NCBI GenBank assembly: GCA_002325245.1
Contig: DCRR01000020.1
Coordinates: forward strand, 1-26,425
Direction of reading: 5' to 3'
Source of the DNA: Microbacteriaceae bacterium UBA1487
Lineage (GTDB): Bacteria > Actinomycetota > Actinomycetes > Actinomycetales > Microbacteriaceae
Length of the DNA: 26,425 bases
In this document: positions 1 through 7,139 of the stretch, one piece after another
Numbering within the stretch: the first letter of the stretch is position 1
How the letters are laid out: every line of letters starts with the position of its first letter
The notes under the pieces: generated by a model
Told to the model about the DNA's origin: nothing
The model's input: only the letters and a program-made list of their open reading frames with translations
Databases searched by the model: none
Made by a program: the position numbers and the translations under genes

Positions 1-2
1 AG

Positions 3-287
3 CTAGCGCGTCGTCAGATCCTGGTACTCCGGGTGCTTGGCGATGAAGCGCGCGACGAAGGGGCACTCGGCGACGATGCGCGCGGAACTGGTCGCGCGAA
101 CGTCGTCCAGGGCCTCGCGCACGAGGCGTGAGCCGAGGCCGCGCTCCTCGAGGTCGGCATCGGTCACCGTGTGGGTGAATCGAATGATCCCCCCGTCGAG
201 TTCGTAGAGGCTCTTCCCGATCTCACGGTCGCCGCGCATCAGCACGTAGCGGTTGCGGTCGGTGTCGTGTCGGACGAGATCGCTCAT
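3..287 (-). CDS. Small GNAT-family N-acetyltransferase (YjdJ-like)
   Basis: A 94-residue protein, the usual size of the minimal YjdJ-type acetyltransferases, which are much shorter than classical GNAT enzymes. Seen in the sequence: the core GLGSRLVREAL (acetyl-CoA pyrophosphate loop of the R/Q-x-x-G-x-G/A type), a preceding IRFTHTVTDADLEERG strand-helix, and the C-terminal CPFVARFIAKHPEYQDL block that is typical of this subfamily, where the Cys-Pro sits near the acetyl-CoA. The family is assumed to transfer acetyl from acetyl-CoA to an unknown amine; the substrate cannot be inferred here. It starts with ATG and has no clear Shine-Dalgarno sequence. A weak CAGAAT hexamer ends 7 nt upstream, so a leaderless mRNA is possible. 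It lies 50 bp downstream of cebR on the same strand and is probably not part of that operon's function. Confidence 0.85.
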   Translation of the reverse strand: MSDLVRHDTDRNRYVLMRGDREIGKSLYELDGGIIRFTHTVTDADLEERGLGSRLVREALDDVRATSSARIVAECPFVARFIAKHPEYQDLTTR

Positions 288-308
288 CCGCAGATTCTGG
301 CAAACGCG

Positions 309-326
309 GCGCCAGCGCGCTGGCGC
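309..326 (-). terminator. Possible hairpin after cebR
   Basis: A perfect 18-bp GC-rich palindrome (GCGCCAGCG followed by CGCTGGCGC) lies 12 bp past the cebR stop codon and before the GNAT gene. It could fold as a 7-bp stem with a CGCG loop. No U-tract follows on the minus strand, only GCGTTTG, so it may be a weak terminator of the ceb operon or a chance palindrome in GC-rich DNA. Confidence 0.3.
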
Positions 327-337
327 GCGTCGATCGG

Positions 338-1363
338 CTAGGCGCTGTCGCGGATCACCAGATGAGTCGGCATGACGCGGGAGCGCTCGAGGCGCTCGCC
401 GCGCAGCCGCGCGAGAAGCATGCGGGCCATCTCGGCACCCATCAGCCGCGACGGCTGATGGACCGTGGTCAGAGCGATCTCGCCCGTCAGCGCCGCCGGG
501 CTGTCGTCGAAGCCGACAACGGCGACATCTTCGGGGATCCGTTTGCCCGCGCGTCGCAGCACCGAGATCGCGCCGCTGGCCATCAGGTCGCTCGCGGCGA
601 AGACGGCGTCGATGGCCGGGTCGCGCTCCAGCAGGTCGCGCATCGCCAGCGCGCCGCCGGCCATGGTGAAGTCGCCCGAGGCGGAGAGCGAGGCATCGAG
701 CCCCGCGGCGGTGAGCGCGTCGCGCCAGCCCTGCTGGCGGTCGAGGGCGGCCTGCATGTCGGCCGGGCCCGAGATCGAGGCGATCTTGCGCCGGCCGAGC
801 CCGATCAGGTGCTGGGTCGCCTGGGCGGCCCCGGCCGCGTTGTCGACGTCGACGTAGCTGCTCGGGTGCTGCGCGGGCTGGAAGGGGCGCCCGCCGAAGA
901 CCACCGGGATTGTCGCGTCCAGCGTCGTGAAGAACTCGTCGCCCGAGTGGTGCGAGACCACGATCGCCCCGTCGACGTTGTTGCCGAGCAGATAGCGCTT
1001 CGCCTTCTCGGATGGGGCGGAAGGCTTCGCGAGCTGCAGGTTGAGCACGTAGTCGCTGTCCTCGAGCACGCCCGTGATGCCGAGCATCACCTCGGAGAAG
1101 AACGGGTCGCCGAAGAAGCGCTGGGTGTCTTCGGGAACGACGAGCGCGATCGCCAAGGTCTGCCGATTCGCGAGCGACCGAGCGGCCCGATTGGGTACGT
1201 AGTTCAGGCGTTCGATCGCCTGGGTGACGGCGGCGAGCACCTCGGGGCTCACCTGACTCGAGCCGTTCACCACGCGCGACACCGTCGAGCGCGAGACGCC
1301 CGCCGCCGCAGCGACCGCTTCGAGGGTCGGTGCGACCCGCGGGGCCACGGTGTCGCGCGTCAT
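338..1363 (-). CDS. cebR: LacI-family transcriptional repressor, CebR-like
   Basis: A 341-residue LacI/GalR regulator. The N-terminus carries the helix-turn-helix (residues about 13-35, TLEAVAAAAGVSRSTVSRVVNG) and a canonical hinge helix (YVPNRAARSLA, residues 55-65), followed by a periplasmic-binding-protein-like sensor domain that ends with the usual VVGFDDSP and TTVHQP blocks. In the family, CebR represses cellobiose uptake and releases DNA when cellobiose or a cello-oligosaccharide binds. That identity is supported by its place at the end of the cebEFG-bgl operon and by a perfect CebR box upstream of cebE (6172-6185). The ATG at 1363 is chosen because it directly precedes the HTH; the frame stays open upstream into the beta-glucosidase gene without family similarity. 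No Shine-Dalgarno is seen, and a TAGACT hexamer just upstream suggests a private, almost leaderless promoter in addition to operon read-through. Confidence 0.9.
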   Translation of the reverse strand: MTRDTVAPRVAPTLEAVAAAAGVSRSTVSRVVNGSSQVSPEVLAAVTQAIERLNYVPNRAARSLANRQTLAIALVVPEDTQRFFGDPFFSEVMLGITGVLEDSDYVLNLQLAKPSAPSEKAKRYLLGNNVDGAIVVSHHSGDEFFTTLDATIPVVFGGRPFQPAQHPSSYVDVDNAAGAAQATQHLIGLGRRKIASISGPADMQAALDRQQGWRDALTAAGLDASLSASGDFTMAGGALAMRDLLERDPAIDAVFAASDLMASGAISVLRRAGKRIPEDVAVVGFDDSPAALTGEIALTTVHQPSRLMGAEMARMLLARLRGERLERSRVMPTHLVIRDSA

Positions 1364-1370
1364 GGGCGAG

Positions 1371-1376
1371 AGTCTA
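1371..1376 (-). promoter_or_regulatory. Putative -10 element for cebR
   Basis: TAGACT on the minus strand ends 8 nt before the cebR start codon. It lies within a small inverted repeat, GAGTC-taat-GACTC (1370-1383), in the 25-bp gap after the beta-glucosidase gene. With no ribosome-binding site visible, this may drive a near-leaderless cebR transcript. No convincing -35 is seen. Confidence 0.35.
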
Positions 1377-1388
1377 ATGACTCGGCAT

Positions 1389-2807
1389 TCACAAGGCGCG
1401 GGCGGCGATGATGCTCTGGTACCGACGAGCGCTGTCCTTCGGGGTGCGCTCGAGCGTGTCGTAGTCGACGCGCACAATGCCGAAGCGCTTGTCGTAGCCC
1501 CAGGCCCACTCGTAGTTGTCCATGAGCGACCAGTAGAAGTAGCCGTGCACGGGCACGCCACCCTCGATCGCGTCGAGCACGGCCGAGAGGTGCGCCTCCA
1601 GGAAGGCGACGCGATCGGCGTCGTGCACCTCGCCATCGGCGGTCACCTCGTCGTCGTACGCGGCGCCGTTCTCGGTCACCGCAAGAGCGACGCCCGCCGG
1701 AGCGGCGTACTCCTCGTGGATGCGGGTGAGCAGTCTCGTGAGGCCCTCCGGCTGGACCTCCCAGCCCATCGCCGTGGTCGGCAGGTCGCGCTTGTGCCAG
1801 TGGACGCCCTCGGCCGCGGGGAACGGGGAGCGCTTGGGTCGCTCGGAGGGGGCCGCCGCCGGCTTCGTGTCGCCGTTGGCGGGCCGGACGCCGACGAGCT
1901 CGCCGTGGTAATAGTTCACGCCGAGCATGTCGATCGGGCTCGAGATCACGTCGAGGTCACCGGGCTGCACCACGTTCTCGAAGCCGAGGCCCGCGACGTC
2001 GTCGAGCACGTCGGCGGGGTACTCGCCGCGGAAGATCGGGTCGAGGAAGAAGCGGTTGAACTGTCCGTCGATGCGTCGGGCCGCGTCCCGGTCTCCGGCG
2101 TCGTTCGGGTCGGCGGCATCGGCGACGGTCAGGTTGAGGGTGATCCCGAGACTCAGCTTCGGGTCGCGGGCGCGCAGCTCCTTCACGACCATGCCGTGGC
2201 CGAGCAGCAGGTGGTGACCCGCCGCGAGACCCGCCGCCGGGTCCTGCCGGCCCGGGGCGTGCTCCCCGCCGATGTAGCTGAGGAACGAGGAGCACCACGG
2301 CTCGTTGAGGGTCGTCCACGACGTCACGCGGTCGCCGAGGGCGTCGTGCACGGCCATCGCATAGTCGAGGAAGCGGGATGCGGTGTCGCGGGCGGGCCAG
2401 CCGCCCAGCTCCTCCAGCGCCTGCGGCATGTCCCAGTGGTAGAGGGTCAGCCACGGGTGGATGCCCGTGTCGAGCAGCTCGTCGACGAGGCGCGAGTAGA
2501 AGTCGATGCCCGCCGGGTTGACGGCACCGCCGTCCGGGCAGACCCGCGACCACGAGGTCGAGAACCGGTAGGTCTGCAGGCCGAGCTCGTTCATGAGGGC
2601 GACATCGTCGCGGTAGCGGTGGTAGTGGTCGCACGCGACGTCGCCGTTGTCCATCCCGACGACGGCACCCGGCACGCGGGCGAAGGCATCCCAGATCGAG
2701 TCGGTGCGGCCGTCCTCGTGGGCGGCGCCCTCGATCTGGTAGGCGGCCGTGGCGGCACCGAACAGGAAGTCCTTCGGGAACGCGCGAGGGGTGGTGGAGG
2801 AGGACAT
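1389..2807 (-). CDS. bglC: GH1 beta-glucosidase (cellobiase), cytoplasmic
   Basis: A 472-residue glycoside hydrolase family 1 enzyme, normal length for bacterial GH1. It has the N-terminal FPKDFLFGAATAAYQIEG signature, the acid/base motif TLNEP (Glu169), the nucleophile motif VTENG (Glu379), the substrate-site YHWDMPQAL (124-131) and the C-terminal SLMDNYEWAWGYDKRFGIVRVDYDT. There is no signal peptide, so it acts inside the cell on imported sugar, hydrolysing cellobiose or short cello-oligosaccharides to glucose by the retaining mechanism. It follows cebG by 44 bp and precedes cebR, the order found in actinobacterial cellobiose operons. The ATG at 2807 opens directly onto the family's conserved start; the ribosome-binding site is poor (GAGAGA about 13 nt upstream), so translation may be modest or coupled. 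The symbol is by analogy with the streptomycete gene. Confidence 0.93.
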   Translation of the reverse strand: MSSSTTPRAFPKDFLFGAATAAYQIEGAAHEDGRTDSIWDAFARVPGAVVGMDNGDVACDHYHRYRDDVALMNELGLQTYRFSTSWSRVCPDGGAVNPAGIDFYSRLVDELLDTGIHPWLTLYHWDMPQALEELGGWPARDTASRFLDYAMAVHDALGDRVTSWTTLNEPWCSSFLSYIGGEHAPGRQDPAAGLAAGHHLLLGHGMVVKELRARDPKLSLGITLNLTVADAADPNDAGDRDAARRIDGQFNRFFLDPIFRGEYPADVLDDVAGLGFENVVQPGDLDVISSPIDMLGVNYYHGELVGVRPANGDTKPAAAPSERPKRSPFPAAEGVHWHKRDLPTTAMGWEVQPEGLTRLLTRIHEEYAAPAGVALAVTENGAAYDDEVTADGEVHDADRVAFLEAHLSAVLDAIEGGVPVHGYFYWSLMDNYEWAWGYDKRFGIVRVDYDTLERTPKDSARRYQSIIAARAL

Positions 2808-2851
2808 GTAGACAGAGTTCTCTCGTTGAATGGACGTTTGCTGGGGGGCTG

Positions 2852-3760
2852 CTAGCCCTTGACGGCGCCGGCCATGATGCCGCTGACCAGCTGCTTTCCG
2901 GCGAAGATGAACAGCAGCAGCAGCGGAATGGTCGCGAGCACGACGCCGGCGAGCACGATCGAGTAGTCGACGAAGTAATTCGACTGCAGGAGCGAGAGCG
3001 CCACCGGAAGAGTCGGGTTCTGGCGATCCAACACGATGAACGGCCAGAAGAAGTTGTTCCATGCCCCGACGAAGGTGAAGAGGAACAGCATCGCCGCGGC
3101 AGGGCGGGCGGCGACGACGCCCACCGTCCAGAAGGTGCGGATCATCGACGCGCCATCGACGCGCGCCGCCTCGATGAGCTCGTCCGGCACCGACTGGCGC
3201 AGGTACTGCGTCATCCAGAACACTCCGAAGGCGCTCGTCAGTGCGGGCACGATGATCGCGCCGATCTGGCCGGTCCAGCCGAGCTCCGAGAAGAGGATGT
3301 AGAGCGGCACGACGCCGAGCTGCTGCGGCACCGCCATCGTCGCGACGACAAAGGCGAGCAGCGCCGGACCGCCGTGGAACTTCAGCTTGGCGAAGGCCCA
3401 GCCGGCGAGGGTCGAGGTGGTCACGACCGCCATCGCGATCAGGAACGAGGAGTAGATCGAGTTCCAGAGCGCGGGCCAGAAGTTCACGGCCTCGTTCGTC
3501 ATGACGGCGAGCGCGTTGTCGACGAAGTTGCCACCCGGCCACCAGGGGCGCTCGCGCAGCGAGGAGGCGTCGCCGGATCCGATCACGAACGACCAGTAGA
3601 GGGGGAACGCAGCGCTGATGAAGACGACCGCGAGTGTCGCGTATGTCCAGAAGCCGGGGCGGTTGCCGCGGATGTGCCGGGTCCGCTGGCGCGGAGGCCG
3701 GGCCGAGGACGACGGGCTCGCGACCGGTGTCGCCGCGGCGGGAGTCGTGGTGGTGGTCAT
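2852..3760 (-). CDS. cebG: CUT1 ABC sugar permease, CebG-like
   Basis: A 302-residue inner-membrane subunit of a carbohydrate ABC importer (MalG type, binding-protein-dependent transport family). It has a Thr/Pro/Ser-rich cytoplasmic N-terminus (about residues 1-35), then six predicted membrane segments. The EAA loop contacting the ATPase reads ELIEAARVDGASMIRTFWTVGVVAARPA. The C-terminus KQLVSGIMAGAVKG is typical of MalG-like subunits. The start codon overlaps the cebF stop in an ATGA quadruplet (3757-3760), so translation is coupled, and a strong AAGGAGG lies 7 nt upstream. With CebF it would form the transmembrane channel for cellobiose/cellotriose. No ATPase gene accompanies it; a shared MsiK-like ATPase elsewhere is the known arrangement. 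Confidence 0.9.
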   Translation of the reverse strand: MTTTTTPAAATPVASPSSSARPPRQRTRHIRGNRPGFWTYATLAVVFISAAFPLYWSFVIGSGDASSLRERPWWPGGNFVDNALAVMTNEAVNFWPALWNSIYSSFLIAMAVVTTSTLAGWAFAKLKFHGGPALLAFVVATMAVPQQLGVVPLYILFSELGWTGQIGAIIVPALTSAFGVFWMTQYLRQSVPDELIEAARVDGASMIRTFWTVGVVAARPAAAMLFLFTFVGAWNNFFWPFIVLDRQNPTLPVALSLLQSNYFVDYSIVLAGVVLATIPLLLLFIFAGKQLVSGIMAGAVKG

Positions 3761-4761
3761 CGCGTGACCTCCTTCTTCTTCTTCAGAGACCGACGCGGCT
3801 TTTCGACGCTGCGGGTGCCCTCGTCGCGGACGAGCGTGCGTGTGATCAGCAGGTTGATGAGTCCGATCAGCAGGATGATGATGAACAGGATCCAGGCCAG
3901 CGCTGCCGCGCGGCCGAAGTTCCACTGTCCCCACCCGATGTCGTAGAGGTAGAGCGTGATGGTCAGCCATTGCTGGCCGGCGCCGCCGCGGCCGAACTGG
4001 TCGAAGACGCGCGGCTCGTCGAAGATCTGCAGTCCGCCGATGGTGGAGGTGATGATCACGAAGATCAGGGTCGGCTTGAGCGAGGGCAGGGTGATGCTGG
4101 TGAACTGGCGGAACTTGCCGGCGCCGTCGACCGTGGCCGCCTCGTAGTACTCTCGGTTCACGGCCTGCATGGCGGCCAGCAGGATCAGCGTGTTGTAGCC
4201 GGTCCAGCGGTAGTTGACCATCGTCGCGATGGCGATGTGGCTCCAGAACGGATCCTTGTGCCACGGGATTCCGTCGATGCCGAGGTCGGCGAGCATGCCG
4301 TTGACGAGGCCGAAGTTGTCGGCGAACACGACGTTGAAGATGAGGCCGACGGCGACGGGGGCGACGACGAAGGGGAGCAGAACTCCCATGCGCCAGAAGG
4401 TCTTGGCGCGGATGTTGCGGTCGAGCATCGCGGCGATGAAGATCGCGAGGATCAGCTGCGGCACGGTCGAGAGCAGGAAGATGCTGAAGGTGTTGCGCAG
4501 CGCCGTCCAGAAGTGCGGCTGCTGCAGGATCCAGATGTACTGGTCGAAGCCGATGAACTCGCCGCTGTTGCGGACGAGGTCCCAGTCCATGAACGAGATG
4601 ACGGCGGTGTAGGCGATCGGGAAGAGCCCGACGATCGCGAACATGATGAAGAACGGCGAGATGTAGAGGTACGGCGAGATCTTCAGATCCCAGCGGCTCA
4701 GCTTGTTCGAGAACGAGAGGACTCGAACTCCCGGGGGGTTCTTCGTGGGCGCGGCGCTCAT
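3757..4761 (-). CDS. cebF: CUT1 ABC sugar permease, CebF-like
   Basis: A 334-residue MalF-type permease subunit. After a short cytoplasmic N-terminus (about 35 residues) come membrane segments beginning with ISPYLYISPFFIMFAIVGLFPIAY; the EAA loop is EYYEAATVDGAGKFRQFTSITLPSLKP. A charged C-terminal tail (RRSLKKKKEVTR) ends the protein. The ATG at 4761 is preferred over an in-frame ATG 20 codons upstream because GGAAAG lies 7 nt before it and the upstream extension falls into the cebE-cebF stem-loop. It pairs with CebG (4-nt overlap). The 85-bp gap to cebE holds a long hairpin, which probably sets a lower expression of the permeases than of the lipoprotein. Confidence 0.9.
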   Translation of the reverse strand: MSAAPTKNPPGVRVLSFSNKLSRWDLKISPYLYISPFFIMFAIVGLFPIAYTAVISFMDWDLVRNSGEFIGFDQYIWILQQPHFWTALRNTFSIFLLSTVPQLILAIFIAAMLDRNIRAKTFWRMGVLLPFVVAPVAVGLIFNVVFADNFGLVNGMLADLGIDGIPWHKDPFWSHIAIATMVNYRWTGYNTLILLAAMQAVNREYYEAATVDGAGKFRQFTSITLPSLKPTLIFVIITSTIGGLQIFDEPRVFDQFGRGGAGQQWLTITLYLYDIGWGQWNFGRAAALAWILFIIILLIGLINLLITRTLVRDEGTRSVEKPRRSLKKKKEVTR

Positions 4762-4800
4762 GGTGCGACTTTCCGGTTGCGTCTTGGTCAGGGGAGGGAA

Positions 4801-4835
4801 TCGGTGCGGGCCGCAGGGCACGCGGCCCGCACCGA
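4801..4835 (-). terminator. Intercistronic stem-loop between cebE and cebF
   Basis: A perfect 14-bp stem (4801-4814 paired with 4822-4835, core CGGTGCGGGCCGC) closes a 7-nt loop, 12 bp after the cebE stop. On the minus strand it is followed by TTCCCTCCCC rather than a U-tract. It is therefore more likely a 3' RNA-stabilising structure or partial attenuator that raises lipoprotein output over permeases than a full terminator, since the operon continues. A similar element sits at the same place in the second sugar locus. Confidence 0.7.
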
Positions 4836-4846
4836 GAGGATGCGGC

Positions 4847-6100
4847 CTAGAAGGCCGAGACCTCAGTCACCCAGGTGTTCCAGCTGGTGTCCTTGTCCTC
4901 GAGGCCATCGAAGACGCGGGTCACGGCGTTCTGCAGAGCGTCGTGGAACTGGAAGTACTGCGGGCCCTTGAACGTCGCGACCGTGATGGCCTCGGCGCGC
5001 GAGGTGAGGATCTCACCGGTGGGGGCGTCGTTGAAGTACTCGTTCGTCGCCGCGGCGAGCTCATCGCTCGCGAGCGCCTCGACCTGGCTCGGGAAGGTTC
5101 CCGCGTTGGCGAAGGCCTGCATCTGCACCTCGGGCGAGGTGAGCCATGCGGCGAGCTGCTGAGCAGCCTCGACGTTGGCACCGTTGGCGGGAACGGTCAG
5201 GTACGAGCCGCCCCAGTTGCCGCCGCCGCCGGGGAAGGCGTCGGCGATGTCCCAGCCAGCCACGTCAGGCGCGTTGCCCGAGATGACGCCGAGCATCCAG
5301 CCCGGGCAGAGCATGGTCGCGAACTCGCCGCTGGACAGCGACGCGAACCAGTCCTCGCTCCACTGACCGGCGTAGGCCGAGATCGGCACGGCCTTCTCGA
5401 CGACCGCGTCGTACGCGGCGGCGATGTCGGCGTTCTCGGTGGCGACGATCGTGCCGTCGGTCTCCTCGTACGCGATGTCGAGCTGGTTCACCATGCCCTG
5501 GAGCACCGAGTTCGCCGAGTCGATGAACGGCTTGCCGGTCGCCGCGGTGTAGTCCGCGCCGATCGAGAAGAAGTTGTCCCAGTCGCCGTCGAACAGCGCG
5601 GCGACCTCGGTGCGGTCGGTCGGCAGGCCGGCTGCCTCGAACAGGTCGGCGCGGTAGCAGATGCCCTGCGGGCCGATGTCGGTGCCGTAGGCGATGAGGT
5701 TGCCCTCCGAGTCGGTCGCCGAGGCTTCCTTCCAGTCGAGCCAGCGACCCTCGAGCTCGGTCGGAACCGGCGCGAGGAGGTCGGCGTACTGCATCGCCTC
5801 GGTGAACCAGTCGATCTCGACGGCCTCAACGTCCGCGAGGCCGGTCTTGCCGAGCTTCTGGAAGTAGTTGGCGCGTGCGTCGTTCGACGTCGCCGCCTTG
5901 TTGTGGACGACGGCGATGCCGGTCTCTTCGGTGAACTGGGCGAGAAGCTCGTCCGTGTAGCCGAAGTCGTTGAACGTCGCGAGAGTCAGCGTGACGTCGT
6001 CGGTCGACTCTCCTCCGCTTGCAGCGCATCCGGAAACTACGAGGGCGAATGTGGCGGCGCCGGCGACGGCGGCAGCAACTTTGCGTCGTGAGAAACTCAC
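4847..6100 (-). CDS. cebE: ABC sugar-binding lipoprotein, CebE-like
   Basis: A 417-residue family 1 extracellular solute-binding protein. The N-terminus is a lipoprotein signal: SRRK, a hydrophobic stretch and the lipobox LVVSGC with the lipid-modified Cys at position 25, then a Gly/Ser-rich linker. The mature part keeps CebE-like blocks such as GTDIGPQGICYRADLFEAAGLPTDRTEV and GGGGNWGGSYLTVP. It would capture cellobiose or cello-oligosaccharides outside the membrane and hand them to CebF/CebG. Two in-frame GTG codons are possible (6106 and 6100). 6100 is chosen because CAAAGGAG (6106-6113) then sits 5 nt upstream, whereas it would abut the 6106 codon. It is the first gene of the operon, about 93 nt after the predicted transcription start, with two CebR boxes in the leader. 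Ligand identity is inferred from the operator and the neighbours. Confidence 0.92.
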   Translation of the reverse strand: MSFSRRKVAAAVAGAATFALVVSGCAASGGESTDDVTLTLATFNDFGYTDELLAQFTEETGIAVVHNKAATSNDARANYFQKLGKTGLADVEAVEIDWFTEAMQYADLLAPVPTELEGRWLDWKEASATDSEGNLIAYGTDIGPQGICYRADLFEAAGLPTDRTEVAALFDGDWDNFFSIGADYTAATGKPFIDSANSVLQGMVNQLDIAYEETDGTIVATENADIAAAYDAVVEKAVPISAYAGQWSEDWFASLSSGEFATMLCPGWMLGVISGNAPDVAGWDIADAFPGGGGNWGGSYLTVPANGANVEAAQQLAAWLTSPEVQMQAFANAGTFPSQVEALASDELAAATNEYFNDAPTGEILTSRAEAITVATFKGPQYFQFHDALQNAVTRVFDGLEDKDTSWNTWVTEVSAF

Positions 6101-6137
6101 GGTCACTCCTTTGTGTGCGTGGAATAGGTGCGGCCTA

Positions 6138-6151
6138 TGAGAGCGCTCCCA
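6138..6151. promoter_or_regulatory. CebR operator 2 (one mismatch)
   Basis: TGAGAGCGCTCCCA matches the CebR box TGGGAGCGCTCCCA with one change. It lies in the cebE 5' leader, 34 bp (centre to centre) downstream of the perfect site, and would reinforce repression. Confidence 0.85.
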
Positions 6152-6171
6152 CGCGACAAGCGTGGTGGTCG

Positions 6172-6185
6172 TGGGAGCGCTCCCA
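6172..6185. promoter_or_regulatory. CebR operator 1 (perfect palindrome)
   Basis: TGGGAGCGCTCCCA is the exact 14-bp palindrome known as the cellobiose-responsive CebR box in Streptomyces and relatives. The central CG step is where LacI-family hinge leucines intercalate. It begins about 8 nt downstream of the predicted cebE transcription start, so bound CebR would block promoter escape. Confidence 0.92.
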
Positions 6186-6199
6186 TGAAGCCGAGGCCC

Positions 6200-6228
6200 A
6201 AGCTAGCCCGCGTCGACCGCGCTGTCAA
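6200..6228 (-). promoter_or_regulatory. Promoter of the ceb operon
   Basis: On the minus strand TTGACA (6228-6223), a 17-bp spacer and TAGCTT (6205-6200) form a near-consensus housekeeping-sigma promoter. Transcription should begin near 6193, giving a leader of about 93 nt that carries both CebR boxes. Confidence 0.75.
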
Positions 6229-6297
6229 CATGCGTTCGCATCGCCGATCGAAATCCCTGATCAGCGCGATGCTGGCGCCGCCTCGGCGGCAACCTCG

Positions 6298-6303
6298 TAT
6301 GCT
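6298..6303 (+). promoter_or_regulatory. Leaderless -10 element for the VanY-like gene
   Basis: TATGCT ends 7 nt before the GTG at 6310, placing the predicted transcription start on the first base of the start codon. No ribosome-binding site is visible upstream of the gene. Confidence 0.6.
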
Positions 6304-6309
6304 GAGCCG

Positions 6310-7134
6310 GTGAGCGAGCTGCCGACCCGACGTGCCGAGATCCGCTCCGCCGAGCGAGGTCGCGGACGTCGCGCGCGACGACGCATCGCGCTCGTGATCG
6401 GCGGTGTCGCGGTGCTCGCCGTGGCGGCGATCGGGGTCACGGTCGCCGTGGTCGGCATCCCGAATCGCGGCGCCGCGCCGGAGCAGGAGATGATCGTGTC
6501 CGGAGCCATTGAGCAGCCGGCGACCAACGACTCCTTCGAGCCGCGCGCGCGCTTCAACATGTCGCTCTACTCGATCGACGATCCGAACAGCCTGTGGGTC
6601 GTCGTCAACAAGCTGCGCCCCTTCGACCCGCCGAGCTTCGAGCCCTCAGGTCTGGTGCCCGTTCCCGTTCCCTACGTCAATTACGCGCAGCTCCAGGAGG
6701 TCGCCTCCGATGCCGTCGTCCGGATGTTCGCCGACTTCGAATCGGAGACCGGGCACCAGATGCAGGCGCTCAGCACCTACCGCAGCTACGCCGCGCAGCA
6801 GCAGGTATACGGCGGCAACGACCTGCTGACCGCGCGCCCCGGCTACAGCGAGCACCAGACCGGACTCGTCATCGACATCGACGCGATCCCGCGGACCTGC
6901 TCGCTGCAGGCCTGCTTCGCCGATACTCCGCAGGGGTCCTGGCTGGCAGAGAACGCGTGGGAGTACGGCTTCATCCTGCGCTACCCGGACGGGCTCACCG
7001 ACATCACCGGGTACCAGTTCGAGCCGTGGCACTACCGCTACGTGGGCATCGAGCTCTCGACCGAGATGCACGAGACCGGGATCCAGACACTCGAGGAGTT
7101 CTTCGGCCTGCCAGCCGCTCCTGCCTACAACTGA
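6310..7134 (+). CDS. VanY-like D-alanyl-D-alanine carboxypeptidase, membrane-anchored
   Basis: A 274-residue M15-type zinc peptidase. An Arg-rich cytoplasmic start (residues 5-25) is followed by one membrane segment (about 26-50, IALVIGGVAVLAVAAIGVTV), so the catalytic domain faces the wall. The VanY signatures are present: STYRSYAAQQQVY (155-167), SEHQTGLVIDID (180-191) with zinc ligands His182 and Asp189, and EPWHYRY (238-244) with catalytic Glu238 and ligand His241. It would remove the terminal D-Ala from peptidoglycan stem peptides. No vanA/vanH-type resistance genes lie nearby, so this looks like ordinary wall maturation rather than vancomycin resistance. The GTG at 6310 is chosen for the TATGCT 7 nt upstream; longer frames upstream run through the ceb promoter. 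It is convergent with pgm, with only 5 bp between stop codons. Confidence 0.88.
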   Translation: MSELPTRRAEIRSAERGRGRRARRRIALVIGGVAVLAVAAIGVTVAVVGIPNRGAAPEQEMIVSGAIEQPATNDSFEPRARFNMSLYSIDDPNSLWVVVNKLRPFDPPSFEPSGLVPVPVPYVNYAQLQEVASDAVVRMFADFESETGHQMQALSTYRSYAAQQQVYGGNDLLTARPGYSEHQTGLVIDIDAIPRTCSLQACFADTPQGSWLAENAWEYGFILRYPDGLTDITGYQFEPWHYRYVGIELSTEMHETGIQTLEEFFGLPAAPAYN

Positions 7135-7139
7135 GAGGA

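Noticed and set aside
6104..6106. GTG at 6106 as the cebE start
   Set aside because: The CAAAGGAG site would directly abut this codon; the GTG two codons downstream (6100) has normal 5-nt spacing.
6310..7134. Vancomycin-resistance gene
   Set aside because: VanY motifs are present, but no vanHAX or VanRS neighbours are seen; chromosomal VanY-like carboxypeptidases are ordinary in actinobacteria.
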